DNA of 64,000 nucleotides from Mastigamoeba balamuthi. Its lineage: Eukaryota > Evosea > Mastigamoebida > Mastigamoebidae. Below the pieces are notes generated by a model. That model was not told the origin of the DNA, did not search any database, and saw only the letters and a program-made list of their open reading frames with translations. The DNA lies in contig CACRSC010000472.1 of NCBI GenBank assembly GCA_902651635.1, forward strand, positions 628,787 through 692,786, given 5' to 3'. Of this stretch, positions 32,188 to 43,841 are shown one piece after another; positions within the stretch are counted from its first letter, which is position 1; each line of letters begins with the position of its first letter. The position numbers and the translations under genes were made by a program.

Positions 32188-35112
32188 TCAGCGGGTCTGC
32201 TTGGTGAAGAGCGTCTGGGCGTTGCGGATGAGCTCCTCGACCGCGCTGAAGTGCACGGGCGTGGGCATGTCGCCCCTGACCGGCATCAGCGTCGGCGTGA
32301 ACACCACCGCGAGGTTCCTGGCGCTCATGTGGTTGACGTCGCTCATGGTCGATATCTTGTTGAGCGCCTTGAACAGCGCCTCGGCGACCTTGTAGTACGG
32401 CTCCGTCATCCGCGACAGGATCTTCTTGGCCTCGTTGGGCTTGGTCTCCTTGTTGAGCACGTGCGCCCCGAACGCCAGCCACTCAGAGTACATCTCGCCC
32501 AGCAGGGGCGTGGGGAGCGCGCGCAGCCACGCCTTGATGAGGCCCGCGGCGTAGGGCGCGTGGACGTAGTCAGGCTTCCTCCCTGCCAGCGTGTAAGTGA
32601 GAGTCGAGCTTTCCTAAGGCTGGTGGCGCACCGTGGTCGACCTCCGTCTGCATCTTCTTGAGCTGGAACGACGGGGCGTTGACCCTGAAGATGCCCTCGC
32701 AGTCCAGCCCTGAGGGGCGGAGTCAGTTGCGCAAGGGCCGAGGCAGAAGGTCCGCGCACCGTTCTCGAGCACGTAAGCGAGCGCGTCGGTGAACACGGCG
32801 GGCAGGCTGTTCTGGTTCTTCGCGTAGAGGCTGTTGAGGTCGACGCCGAACACCTGTGTGCCGCGCTCGGCCTGGTTGGCGGCGGAGATCTTGGCCACCC
32901 ACTGCTCCTTTTCCTCCCTGCTCTTGAACCCCACCGTCACCTTGGCCGCGTTGGCCTCGCTGTTCCACATGAACGTCATCGAGTCGGCCCCCACTACCCC
33001 AGCGATCCGATTGAGTCCGGTGAACCGGGGGGGAGTTTAAGTCGAGGGGCAGACCGTTCTTGATGAGGACAATGTCCGCGATGGGGCCCTTGGAGATGAG
33101 TGTCTGCGCTCCCTTGGGCGGCGTCGCGGCGAACGCCAAAACGTCGCTGAAGAGGTACATGCAGAACTTGGTGACGGGGCCGCAGGGGGGGAGCGGCGGG
33201 TCCTGCGTGTACGTGACGTCCGCCTGCCCGATGAACTTCCTGTTGTCCTCGGCAAAGTTCTCGAGCCCCATGATCGAGTTGGTCAGCTGCTGCAGCGTCC
33301 CCGCGCTCTCGGACCCCATCTGCGCCTCCTCGGCGGCGATGGCGAGGTCGTGCTGGGCCACCATGGCCTCCCTGAAGCGCGGGTAGCTCGGGTCCGCCCC
33401 GCCGATGATCTGCACGATCGTCTGGAAGCCGTCCTCGATGTCGTGCATGTAGTCGATCGGCGAGAACCTCAGCACCTTGAACCTCTCCAGCGTCTTGAGG
33501 TGGCTCCTGACGAAGGACGTCTTCTTCTTGGATGTCTCGACGGAGTTGCAGGCCTGGTACGAGTTCCTGAGCATGTCGATGAACAGCCGCCTGAGCGTGT
33601 TGAAGTGCGGCATGTAGACGGCGACCGCGGCCTCGACGGTCTTGACGTCCGCCAGCCGCGCGACGGCCGTCTTGTGCGCCTCGATGAGCGCCTCAAGCGG
33701 CCCGAAGGCCATCTTGATCTCCTCCTCCCCGAGCTCGAACCCGCACGACTTGGGGTTGTGCCTCGCCTTCTGGCACAGCACCTACGCTTCCAGGTCAGAG
33801 AGGGCGCGTGGCGAGAACGCTGCTCGCACGTTGAGCTCCTCCAACCTGGCGATCTGCTCTTTCTCCACGCCAGCGAGGCCCGCCAGCGCTCCCGGCAGCG
33901 AGTACACGTTGCACTCCTTCGCGGCAGAGGGCGCGAGCGCAGTGGACGCGTGCAGCACCTCCTGTGAGCGGGTGTCAGTCACACCTCCGTGGCTGGGGGC
34001 ACGCGGACCTTCTTGCGGAGGCTGTCGGGCTCCAGCAGGCGCGCGGCTGCGGTGCTGGAGCTCGAGAGCTCCTTGAAGCTGCGCAGGAAGCCTTCGGCGA
34101 GCTCCAGGATCTGCCTCCTGGCCTCCATGCTGACCCTGCTCACCAGGTCGAGCGCCTCCCGCGACTGCTGAGCGAGGGCGGGCGACATGTGCGCGGCCTC
34201 GGGCGACCCGGCGGGGCCCAGGGGCTTCAGGTTCGACGGCACCGAGCGGTGGCTGAGCGTGGTGGGCTTCTGGGCCCGCGTGGGCTTCACGGGGATGCTG
34301 ATCTTCCTGCTGGCCACGGGCTCCCCGGACCTCACAACCGTCTCGGACAGCTGCCGCTTGCACGTCTGCGCGGGGGCGCTCCGGGCGGTGAGCTGGTGGA
34401 GCGCGTGACGCGCAGCGAGGGTGTCTCACGGTCGCGTGGGCGACGTCCTTGTTGACGTAGGCCTCGAGGGGCGCGCGCATCACTGCGAACTTGTTGCCCT
34501 GCAGGGAAGACTGTGAGCCTCGTGCGCTCGCGGAGCGAAGGGCGCCCGCTCACAAAGGCGGTGATGGCGTTGAACATGACCTGACACGAGTCGCCCAGGG
34601 CGTCCACGTAGTTTTCTGGTGGCGGCCGCGGCGGGTCAGAAAGCGCGACAGGTGTCAATTGAATTGGGTGTTTAGGCTGCGCACTCGTGTGCCCGCAGCG
34701 CTCCTGGTTCCCAAGAACCGTGCCGTAGTCCGCAAACGACTTGGACAGCTTGTCCAGCCTCGACGACGCCCCTGCATGCGTGCCGCCACGTTTGTGGGAC
34801 GCGTCAGTTTTAAAAACCGCAGACGGCTGTCCTTTTTGCCCCCCGCAGATCCGCTCCTCTCTGCATCCTCGCACCGAGCAGATGGGACGAGACCTCGTCC
34901 ATCACGGCGACGATTTCGGTGAGGTAGAGTACGTCAAAGTCAAACGCCTGTACGGCGCGGTCAGGGGAGACGCGGTGAGCGGGTTAGTTTTTTTCGGTCG
35001 GTTTTAAATGCGTCGCAGGGGCCGGGTCGCCGATTCCGCGGGCGGGAGAAGTGGGGGGGCGCACGGTGAAGGCGGCCGTCGCCGCGTCGAATATGAGCTC
35101 GGGTTCCGCCAT
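32188..35112 (-). CDS. DH-PH-RhoGAP protein, left member of head-to-head pair
   Basis: Eleven exons (35112-35065, 34947-34875, 34771-34685, 34615-34554, 34498-34430, 34365-34009, 33961-33830, 33781-33055, 32993-32760, 32709-32632, 32582-32188), giving 753 aa. An N-terminal helical region (residues ~1-115) matches the paralogue on the plus strand exon for exon. A divergent DH (RhoGEF) domain follows: EKEQIARLEELN, MAFGPLEALIEAHKTAV, YMPHFNTLRRLFIDMLRN, LRFSPIDYMHDIEDG. A PH domain comes next (KFCMYLFSDVLAFA, KVTVGFKSREEKEQWV). A RhoGAP domain has the arginine finger in GIFRVNAPS, then AWLRALPTPLLGEM and NLAVVFTPTLMP. It should activate one and inactivate another Rho-family GTPase. The donor of intron 6 was set at 34008 (47-nt intron); an alternative at 33984 would need a 23-nt intron. 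Confidence 0.87.
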
Positions 35113-35318
35113 GCGTGGTAAGCCACAAACGGGTTACTCGCACTGTCGCGGTTCACAGTTCAGGGCAAAGAGTGTCAACCGCAAAAAAGCGATCTTTTGG
35201 AGGGGAAAACGTGGAAAATATGCAAAATTGCCCAGAAAATCTAGATTCGCCCCGCCGTTGCCCGAATAGAGAATCTTGGGAAGGAAATCTCGCACCTTTA
35301 GTTGAGAACACTCCGGAA
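35113..35318. promoter_or_regulatory. Shared bidirectional promoter of the DH-PH-RhoGAP pair
   Basis: Only 206 bp separate the two divergent ATGs at 35112 (minus) and 35319 (plus). The interval is clearly AT-richer than its surroundings, with GAAAATATG and AGAATCTTGG-type strings, but no exact AATATCT. Both promoters must lie here. Confidence 0.6.
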
Positions 35319-38300
35319 ATGGCGGACGTCACGGTGGCGCTCAGTAACCCGCTCGCCTCGACTACGCTGACGGTCGCCCCGCCCCGCGCCGCCCCCGCGG
35401 GCACCCCCCGGCCCCCCTGACACCCGCCCCGCCCGCAGAGCTTCGACTTCGAGGCCGGCCTGCTCTGCGACATCCTCGGCGAGCTCGAGAGCGTCAGCGA
35501 GCATTTCGGACGTGCGAACCCGACGCTTCCAGTCGGTTCTGCTCGGTTCTCACACCGCGCCCCGTGTCATCAGAGGGGGCGTCGGCCCTGGGCCGCCTGT
35601 CGCGCTCGTTCTCGGACTACGCCGCCCGCCTGTCGTCGATCGAGCGGTCCGGGCGCGCACGTGCGCAGACGCCCTCAAAACCGCAGGGCCCCGCACCGAG
35701 TCTCACCGGGATGTCCGCGCGCAGCGAGCGCCCTGGGAGCGCTCGGCAAGGTCGTCAACGCGCTCGAGGGCTCGGCGTCGTCGCTCGTGCGTTGCCTCTG
35801 CGGTTCTCTCTCCCCCCCCCGTCGCCTAACGCACCACCCCCGCGTTTCTCTGCCGTGTCTCGGGGGGACTGCGGGCAGAGCGAGCAGGTGGCCGCGCTCT
35901 GTGTGCCGCTGAAGCAGTACCTCGGGCCCCTGGCGACGGCCCAGCCTCTGCACAACGTACGCGCCCGCTCGGGAGGGGGGGGTGGTGGGGGGCTGATGAC
36001 GTGGCGGTGACGTTGCGTGGCAGCGGACGAGGACGATGACGGTGGGCCGCGTGCGCCCGGCGGCCGCCAAGTTCGAGCCGCCCAACAAGCCCCTGCCGGT
36101 GCCGCCGCCCCCGCGGAGGCCCCTGCCGCTGCCGGTGCAGAGCCCCGCGGACAGCCCCCCGGAGCCGCAGCCGCTCGGCCCTCCCGAGGGCCCCGTCGGC
36201 GCCCTATCGACGGCCGAGGAATTCGCAGAGTGCCCGGAGAACGCGGGCGAGAGCTGCGCAGACGCCGAGGACAGCGTTGCACCCGCGGGCTCCCCCGCGC
36301 CTCCCCCTCCACCCCCTCCCCCTCCGCTGCAGAGGGCGCTGTCCGAGTCGTCGTGCGCGCCGCCCAGCGAGGCGAGCAGGCGCCGAGTGCCCTCGGAGGA
36401 GTGCTCGCCGCTGCCGCCAGCACCGCTGCCGCCGCCGCAGCCCTCGACGCCTGCGCCCGCGCTGCCAGCGTCGCCGGCGTCGAGCCCGCGCGTGATGATC
36501 GGGGCCGCGAGGGTCGCGGGGTCGGTGAGCTCCGGGGCGCTGATGGGCGGCGGCGCGAGGGCTGCGACCGCGCCAGAGAGCGCTCCCGCGAGGCACAGCA
36601 GGTTCTTCTCCGAGTCCTCGGCCGTAGCCGCCCAGGTGCTGCCGCGCGACCACATCGTCAGCGTCGCCCAGCGTGCGCAGGAGTGCTTCTCGTGCGTCTC
36701 GGCACCCCTTCCTCGGCCTCGGCCGGGATCGATCGAATACGAGGGAAGCGAAGGGAAGCGAAGGAGGGAAGGGGGCAAGTCGCTTTTCCCGTGGTTGGCT
36801 CTCGGCGTCTGCGGACTAACGCATGGGGGGCGTGCGCAGGACGTTCCTGGCCACCGTGGCCGACACCTCGAGGATGCTCGAGGGCCCCCCGATGCTCAAG
36901 GCGGGCATCACGGAGCTGCTCGAGCTCGAGCGCTCGCAGCTGGCCAAGTTGACGTCGCTTATCGTGCGTCTCTCGCTCTCGGGGGGTGCTTTCGCGATGC
37001 GGGGGAGTGGGCCAACGCGGAGAGAACGAACGGCGCAGGTCCTGTACGCGAGGGCGAGGCAGAAGGACAAGCTGATGGTGTTCGAGGGCGAGGAGGAGAT
37101 GCGGCTGGTGTTTGGCCCGCTGGAGGAGGCCATGGAGCTGCACATGTCGACGATGCGCTCGATCACGGGCGTGGAGACCCTGGCGCCCATCGTGGAGACG
37201 TACCTGCGCCAGCTCGGGCCCCTGGGGAGCGTCTACGTCGACATGATGAGCACGGGCTTCCAGGCCTGCGCGGTGGCCTCGGGGCCCAAGAAGAAGCAGT
37301 TCTTCAAGGCGCACACGAAGGAGGACTTCGCGACGCTGCGCCTCTCGCCGCTCAACTACGTGCGGTCGCTCGAGAAGCAGCTGTGGAAGATACAGAGGTC
37401 CGTGCTGGGCTCGGACCCCGCGTACGCGGTGCTGCAGGAGGCCATGAAGCCCGTGCGCGAGCTCATCGAGCGGGTCGAGGACGCCAAGAGCCTCTCCGAG
37501 AGCCAGGTGTACCTCATCGACCTGCAGAACACGATCTCGGGGCTCGAGGACGTCGTCGTCGAGGGCCGCAAGTACCTCGGCGTCGTCGAGCTCGCCTACG
37601 CCTACGCCGACGGCATCGACGGCAGCATGGGCATCATCATGAAGCACAAGCTCTACCTCTTCAGCGACATGCTCGTCCTCACGTCCATCTCCGAGGGCGT
37701 CGAGTCGCTCGCCGCCAAGGGCCGCCTGCTCTCCCTGATGATCTCCGAGGGTGCGCGCGTCGGCTGCTGAGGATGGGCGTCGCTCTCACCGTGGGGAGGG
37801 ACGGCGGCTGTGCAGTCGGTCGCAACGACCTGTGCGTCTGGTGGTCCAAGGGCAGGTCCGACGACAAGGTGCGCGTGGGCTTCGACACGGAGGAGAGGAG
37901 GGACAGGTGGGCACTGAAGATACGCGACGCCATCACCAAGGCGTACTCCCTCCAAGGTTCGGCCGCCTTTTTTGCCTTGGCCGCCCTCTCCGCGGCTCAC
38001 AGACCCCCCTCACGGGGGCCGCCCAGTGTTTGGTGTGGGCGTGGACGACCTGATCCAGCGCGAGAAGGACAGGGCGGTGCCCAGGGTCCTGTCGGACGCA
38101 GTCGACTACCTCATGCAGAATGGTGCCCCCTCCTCTCCTCCTCCTTGGAGTGCTGTTGGCCAGCTGCGCTTCCTCCCTCACCCCCCGGCAGGCCTAGCGA
38201 CCGAGGGCCTCTTCCGTGTCAGCATACCGGCGTCCCAGCTGAGGAAGCTGCAGACCAACATCGACAGCGGCAGGCAGGCAAAGTACACGTGCCCCAACGA

Positions 38301-38649
38301 GGCCGCAGACGTCATCCGCGCGTGGCTGCGGGCCCTCCCGGTCCCCCTGCTGGAGGCGGGGAGCATCGACTGGGCGGCGGCGGGCGCCGCGATCGTGTCG
38401 GGCGAGAGGACCGCCATGGACACCAAGGACCTCGTCGCACAGCTGCCCGAGGGGCGCAGGCGCGTCGCTGCGTGCCTGTTCCGCCTCTTCCAGGCGGTGG
38501 ACAGGGGCAGCGAGGCCAACAGGATGACGGCGAAGAACCTCGCGGTGGTGTTCGCCCCGTCGGTGCTCAAGGTGACTGAGGTCCCGACACTGAAGCATTT
38601 CGCTGTCGTCGAGGCCCTCATACAGTACGCCGACGTGTTGTTCGAGTAA
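35319..38649 (+). CDS. DH-PH-RhoGAP protein, right member of head-to-head pair
   Basis: Eleven exons (35319-35372, 35439-35511, 35574-35660, 35725-35786, 35888-35956, 36024-36691, 36840-36963, 37039-37750, 37816-37956, 38027-38122, 38192-38649), giving 847 aa. Exons 2-5 have the same lengths as in the left paralogue (73, 87, 62, 69 nt). The sixth exon adds a proline-rich stretch (PPPPPPPPPL-type) suited to SH3 or profilin binding. The DH domain reads ITELLELERSQLAKL, LVFGPLEEAMELHMSTM, PLGSVYVDMMS and LRLSPLNYVRSLEKQ. The PH domain contains KLYLFSDMLVL and VRVGFDTEERRDRW. The RhoGAP domain has the arginine finger in EGLFRVSIP, then AWLRALPVPLLE and NLAVVFAPSVLK. One intron that splits the RhoGAP domain of the left copy is absent here. 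The predicted role is control of Rho/Rac signalling at the actin cortex. Confidence 0.88.
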
Positions 38650-38805
38650 ACACTCCCTATAGGGAACCTATACATTGGCTTTCATTAAACGTCCCGCGTC
38701 GGGTTGTCTTGAGTGCTCCCAATGCGTTGCTGACGGTCGGTACAGTCAGCGCAACCTCGGCCCGTCGTCTCGTTTTACAAACGAAACTGAAAGATTTATG
38801 TGAAC

Positions 38806-38877
38806 GGGCTTGTAGCATAATGGAAATGCGTCTGACTCCGGATCAGAAGATTGCAGGTTCGAGCCCTGCCAAGCTCG
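38806..38877 (+). tRNA. tRNA-Arg (anticodon CCG)
   Basis: A complete 72-nt cloverleaf. The acceptor stem GGGCTTG pairs with CAAGCTC (one G-U), the D stem GCAT pairs with ATGC, the anticodon stem TCTGA pairs with TCAGA around the loop CTCCGGA (anticodon CCG at 38838-38840), and the T stem GCAGG pairs with CCTGC around TTCGAGC. The discriminator is G. A TTTTT run starts a few bases downstream, as a Pol III terminator. No intron and no encoded CCA. It lies between the right RhoGAP gene and the kinase 3' end. Confidence 0.95.
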
Positions 38878-38990
38878 GAATTTTTGCGTTTATTTCTTAC
38901 ACACAAATTATGTGGTGGACTATGGTAGGATCAGTTCCACGTTTGCACACTAATTCGGAATTGCATTAATAAGATGCATATTTGATCGAT

Positions 38991-41900
38991 TCACAGACGG
39001 CCGTAGTTCGGCGTGTGTGCGTCCGCAGTCAGCAGGGGCTTGTGCAGCGGCCCCTTCTCCTCGCGGGGCTCGGGCCGCACCACGGCGCTGTCGAGGGACA
39101 CCTCCGGCGGCTCCTCGTCAAAGGCCCTCGAGAACCTCTTGAACTGCGGGAACGACGCGCGCTCAAAGACCCGCCTGACCTCGGACACGAGCCTCGGGAC
39201 CCCCGTCAGCGGCGCCAGCGCGTTGAGGACCCCGTCGAACGCGGGCCTGTCCTGCGGGTCCGTGGCCCAGCACCTGGCGATCAGCGCCGCGTACTCGGCG
39301 GGGCAGTCGTCGGGGATCTCCGGGCGCCGGCCCGAGACGACGGCCTTGGGCACGTCCCACATGGCCACGTTCTCCCAGGGGTCGCGCCTCGCCGCCATCT
39401 GCCACAGCGTCACGGCGAACGCGAAGACGTCGACCTTGAGGTTGTACGGCCCGCGGCTGAAGAGCTCGGGGGCCATGTAGAGGGGCGTGCCCTGCCCGCA
39501 CGTGTACTTGAACAGCTCGCTCGCGTCGGGCACGTTCTTGGACGTGCCAAAGTCCTACGAGCGCGCCCAAAGCCCCGTCCGTGAGCCAAGACAGAGACAA
39601 GCCCCCGGGGGGTTGGCGACTCACGCTGATCTTGCAGTTGACCTTGGCACTCAGATCCGTCGAGACGATGAGCACGTTGGACGGTTTCAGGTCGCCTGCG
39701 CATCGTCTGCGATGAGCGGCGTCCAGAGGGGCCGGGGCCGAGAGAAAGAGAGAGAGAGGCACGGTAGAGTATGTTGTTCGAGTGCAGGAAGAAGACGCCC
39801 TCTGCGATGTTCATCGCGAACCTGTACTGCAGGTGCAGCGGCACCGCCTCGCGCGAGAGCAGCTTCTCCAGGCTGCCGCACTCCATCAGCTCCGTGCACA
39901 TGCACACCTTGCCTGCGGGTGGCGTCAGTCGCGTGGACAGGGAGGGGGGTCTTGACTGGCGGGCGGGTGCTGTGTGCCGCGTGCCCGGGACGTGAGAAGC
40001 GCCGACAAACTCGACGATGAAGGGGCTGCGCAGGCGGCGGTAGAGGTCGATCTCCCTGTTGAAGTCGCTGATCTGCTCCTCGGTGAGCATGTGCTGGTTC
40101 CGCAGCACCTTGACCGCGATGCGCCTGTTCCTGTACAGGCCCCTGTAGACCGTCCCGTAGGCCCCCGAGCCCAGCGGCTTGGGGTCCAGCGAGATCTCCC
40201 CGGGGTCCAGCCTGTCCGACACGGCGCCCTGCAGCGCGATCCGCACGATCGCGTGGCCCGCGACGCCGAACGGCGAGTAGAAGATGATCTTGGCGGCCCT
40301 GTTGACGCTCGTCGTGAACTGCAGCTTGAACTTGGCGCGCAGCTCGGCGCTGTGGCCCACGGGGATCGTGCCCGAGCCCGGCCGCACGACCAGCTCGAAC
40401 GCGGGGCCGCCGTCGGGCACCAGCACCTCGTAGCGCGCGGGGAACCACCCCGTGTTGGTGAGCACCAGCGTGTCGCGCACGCTCTGCATGATCGGGCACG
40501 TCGACTGCGCCTCGACGCCAAAGTCGAGCCGCGCCTTGCTGACCGCGACCGAGAGCCGCTCCGTCGACGCCGCGCTCTCGGCGCTCTGCTCCTCGTCCGC
40601 CGGCCACACGGCGGCGGCGGCGCACTTGCGGCCCCTCCTGCTGCGCCTGCGGATGCGCCACAGCGCCGCCGCCAGCAGCGCGGCCGCCAGCGCCACGCCC
40701 GCGGTGGCCCCGGAGGCGATCAGGGCCACGGCGAGCGGCGACAGCTGCGGCGACAGCGACGTGCTGTAGGCCAGCTCGAAGCCCCTGCTGTTGCTGTTGC
40801 CCGTCTGCAGGTCGACGCGGCACCCGCTGGCCCCGAACGTCATCGGGGGCGGCCGGGCGCCGTCGTCCCTGCCGACGACGTACTCGGCGCCCGTCGCGAG
40901 GTCCGTGAGCCGCAGAACGCCCGAGTCGCCGAGATCGACCCACCGCGCGGCGACCGTCAGGCGGCCCCACGAGCCCTCGGGGCTGACGACCCACGTGCAG
41001 TGCGTCCTGCGCGGCACCAGCGAGTCCGCGGGGCCCGCCGACGCGTTGTCGCTCCGGATGACGCCGCTCCTCTCCGTCACGCGCGCGGTGCCCGGGCCGC
41101 AGCCGTGGGAGCAGTCGTGCCACAGCCGCGAGCTCGCGCACACGCACGAGCCGCCGGCGCCGCAGACGCCCGCGCCCTCGGCGGCCCCGCACGTCTCGTT
41201 GGAGGCGCAAGACTCGTTGTGCCCGCAGGCGGCCCAGGGGAGCACCTCGAGGGGCACGGCGGCGAGCTTGCTGGCGAAGCCGTCGCTGCCGTAGACGAGT
41301 AGGACGTACTGGCCGGGGGCAGAGACGACCGAGACGGTGACGTTGCCCGAGAGCGGGGGCCTGGCGGAGCCCGGAGTCGGCAGCCGCGTGGTCCCCGTGG
41401 CGAAGTAGCGCCAGTCGAGTGTCGCCTGGCTCGGGGACATGACCGCCAGCCACGCGAGCTCGGTGCTCTGCGGCGGCAGCGCGTACGGGATGGCCAGCGG
41501 CGCCAGCGACGGGCAGACCCTGGCCGGGCTGTCCAGCAGCACGTTGCAGTCCCGCCCCACGTACCCCCTGTCGCACCGGCACTCCCCCGTCGCGTGGCTG
41601 AGGGGGGAGAGTGGGAGAGTAAGGTGTGAGCGTGAGTGGGTGAGAGTGTGAGTGTGAGTGAGTTTGAGAACGAGTGAAAGCATGAGTGGATGAGTGGGTG
41701 AGTGTGTGAGTGTGTTGTGTGAGTGTCTGAGTGTCTGAGTGTCTGAGTGTGCAAGTGTCTGAGTGTGAGTGTGACGTGGCCTCTGGGGGGCCTCTCACAC
41801 TTACACTCACTCACACGCTCTCCCGGAGGGCTCCAGAGGGCGGGGGAGGGGGGGAGGGGCCACTCACTCGCAGACGCCGTGTGCAGAGCAGTCGGCCGAG

Positions 41901-42430
41901 CAGTTGGGCCGCACGCACTTCCAGAGGAACGACACGGCCGCCGGCGCGTAGTCGACGCCCTCGCCCTGCCACGCAAACGTCCACGTCACCAGCCCCACGA
42001 ACGTCGCGCTGCACGTCACCCGCGCCCCGAACCCCTCCTCCCCCGCCGGCGCGCTCCCGTGCGCCCCCAGCGTCACGGCGACGGCGCTCCCCGCGGCCTC
42101 TGACGTGTCGTCGCCCTCCGCGCGCCACGGCGAGAACGCCTGCGACAGCCAGTACCGCAGCCCCGCCGTGGCGTTGGGCCCCGCGGGCCGCCAGCTGAGG
42201 GCGAGCGCGGGGGTCGACGAGGGGACCGCGTGGGGCCCGCGCGGGTCGCCGCCGGCCGCGGGCAGCGCGAAGGGGCGCTGGGCGACGCCCCACCGCAGCA
42301 CGGGCAGCGGCGCGGGGCCCAGCAGGTCCAGGTCGACGGGGGCGGGCGGGGGGAGGATGGCCGGGGCGCCGCGGGCGGGCAGAAGCGACGCGAGCAGGAG
42401 GAGCCACGCGGGTGCCGTTTGCCACACCAT
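38991..42430 (-). CDS. Transmembrane TKL-like protein kinase with EGF-like, CUB-like and MSP-like domains
   Basis: Five exons: 42430-41868, 41597-39985, 39912-39763, 39695-39625, 39554-38991, giving 986 aa. A signal peptide (WLLLLASLLPARG) leads an extracellular half with an EGF-like module rebuilt across intron 1 (CSAHGVC, CRCDRGYVGRDC), a second cysteine-rich block (CGAGGSCVC) and a CUB-like stretch (HCTWVVSPEGSWGRLTV). One transmembrane helix lies near residues 473-500, followed by arginines. Inside, an MSP/ASH-like beta domain (VLTNTGWFPARYEV) precedes the kinase: LGSGAYGTVYRG, IAVKVL, LYRDLKPSN, DFGTSK and GTPLYMAPEL. All catalytic residues are present. The kinase half is typical of amoebal TKL-type receptor kinases. 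Intron 2 (39984-39913) has a GC donor; intron 1 carries a GTGAGT-type microsatellite. The ligand is unknown. Confidence 0.88.
41598..41780. repeat. GTGAGTGT-type microsatellite in a kinase intron
   Basis: Intron 1 of the transmembrane kinase gene is largely an imperfect array of GAGTGT/GTGAGT units on the plus strand (ACACTC-type on the sense strand). It ends shortly before the donor side of the intron. Confidence 0.7.
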
Positions 42431-42654
42431 CGCACGGGCGGGGGCGATTATTACTGTGCCCGATCGACTGCGAGATTTCTGGTTCGTGTCAGGATCTCCT
42501 GGGATTCCCTGCGAGGAAAATCGAATCTGCGCGTCACAGACTGCTGCTGCCAGAGACTAGTGCAGCAATATCACTCCCAGGCTGGGGACTGGAATGGAAA
42601 CAAAAGCGGGCGCTGTCATTATCATGAAAATTTGTGACATCAGAACTGGATTTA
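42431..42654. promoter_or_regulatory. Kinase promoter region
   Basis: A 224-bp spacer between the kinase ATG (minus) and the upstream GT31 stop. It is AT-richer than the flanking exons, with GATTATTACTG next to the ATG side. No exact AATATCT. Confidence 0.35.
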
Positions 42655-43841
42655 TTATGGATATAGATCTGCGATTGAGGGTCGGTCCATGTACTTCTGC
42701 ACGTCGACCATCCACTGAGGTCCCTGGGACACAGCGTGGCACGTCATCCTGCTTCTGCCGCAGTCGGGCTTCGGGTACATCAGCCTCTGGTGCACCGTCT
42801 GGGCGCTCAGCGTCGACAGCCATATCTGGATATCGAGATAAATCAGGATCTAGGATCTAGGAAACTGTCGAGATAAATCGGGATTGAAGGAATCAGGAAG
42901 TCGCGCACCGAGACCGATGCGTCCTCGTTGCTGAAGCGCTTCAAGTTGCGGATCCCAGCCCTGTGCAGCGCCCGCACGAGGTCCCCCCCGACGATGTAGC
43001 TGGGGCCGTTGCAGTAGGGCGGGTAGCGCGGCAGCTGCCACCGGGTCTCGCGCCACTTGTCCGCAGCGTCCGTCCTGATCGCTACGTCCCTCCACACGTA
43101 CCCGATGTAGCTCGTGCCCAGGCGCCGCCTCGACATCGCGTAGTCGACCAGCGCTCCGGGGCGCACCCAGACGTCGTTGTCCACCTTGGCGTGGGGTGAG
43201 CCCAGTCAGTCAGTCCCCTGTGGGCGCCATCTGCAGCCGAGCAGCGTCTCACCTTGGCAACAAAGGCCAGCCGACTGCCGTACTGCGTCGCCGCCCACTC
43301 GAGCACCGCTGCTGTCTTCTCCGACAGCCCCTCGTACGTATCGGGTACTCCTGCCAGGACGACCACATCGCCGTACGCCGCCGACTCCCTCTGAACAGCT
43401 GCGGGGAGCAGAAAGCGGGGAGGGTGGGGGGAGAAGGAGAAGAAAATGAGAAGAGTAATCACAATTTCCTATGTTATCAAAGTCAATTGAATGTTTGCCG
43501 CCCGGCCCGCCCGCTGTTGTGGGCTCACCAGCTAGCCCCTCGCTGCACCGCGTCTCGTTGCCGCACGCGCCGGCCCGCTGGCCGACGAAGAACCTGTACG
43601 CGATGGCGACGCGCGGGCGCTCGGACTGGGCGACGGCGAGGCGCGGGAGCCACGTGCGGCGGGCGGCGTCGCGCCAGTCGGCGTCGACAGCGCGCGAGGA
43701 GGAGATGACGGCGATCAGGGCCACCGGGGGGTCCGCGGGCTCGGCGGCGGCGGCGGACGGAGCAGCGCCCAGCACGAAGGCCAGCGTCACGGCCAACCAA
43801 GCGAGGGCGACGCACAAGAGGCACGCGACGGGGCCGCGCAT
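42655..43841 (-). CDS. GT31-type (beta-1,3-galactosyltransferase-like) glycosyltransferase
   Basis: Four exons: 43841-43529, 43398-43253, 43184-42909, 42825-42655, giving 301 aa. The ATG exon encodes a short cytosolic tail and a signal anchor (CLLCVALAWLAVTLAFVLG), so a type II Golgi protein. The catalytic part has SSSRAVDADWRDAARRTWLP (the R-x-x-W donor motif), YRFFVGQ, DVVVL, a DxD-type site as VDNDVWVRP near residue 154, then YCNGPSYIVGGDLV and NEDASVS. The last motif continues into IWLSTL only after splicing. The end CHAVSQGPQWMVDV fits a C-terminal disulfide region. It probably adds beta-1,3-linked galactose or N-acetylglucosamine; the acceptor is unknown. Intron 1 contains CAATTG; intron 3 has a short duplicated AGATCCT/GATTTATCTCGA pattern. 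Confidence 0.87.

Noticed and set aside
33962-33984. Ultrashort 23-nt intron in the left DH-PH-RhoGAP gene
   Set aside because: A 47-nt intron using the donor at 34008 with the same acceptor also keeps frame and fits the size of other introns here (about 43-50 nt minimum).
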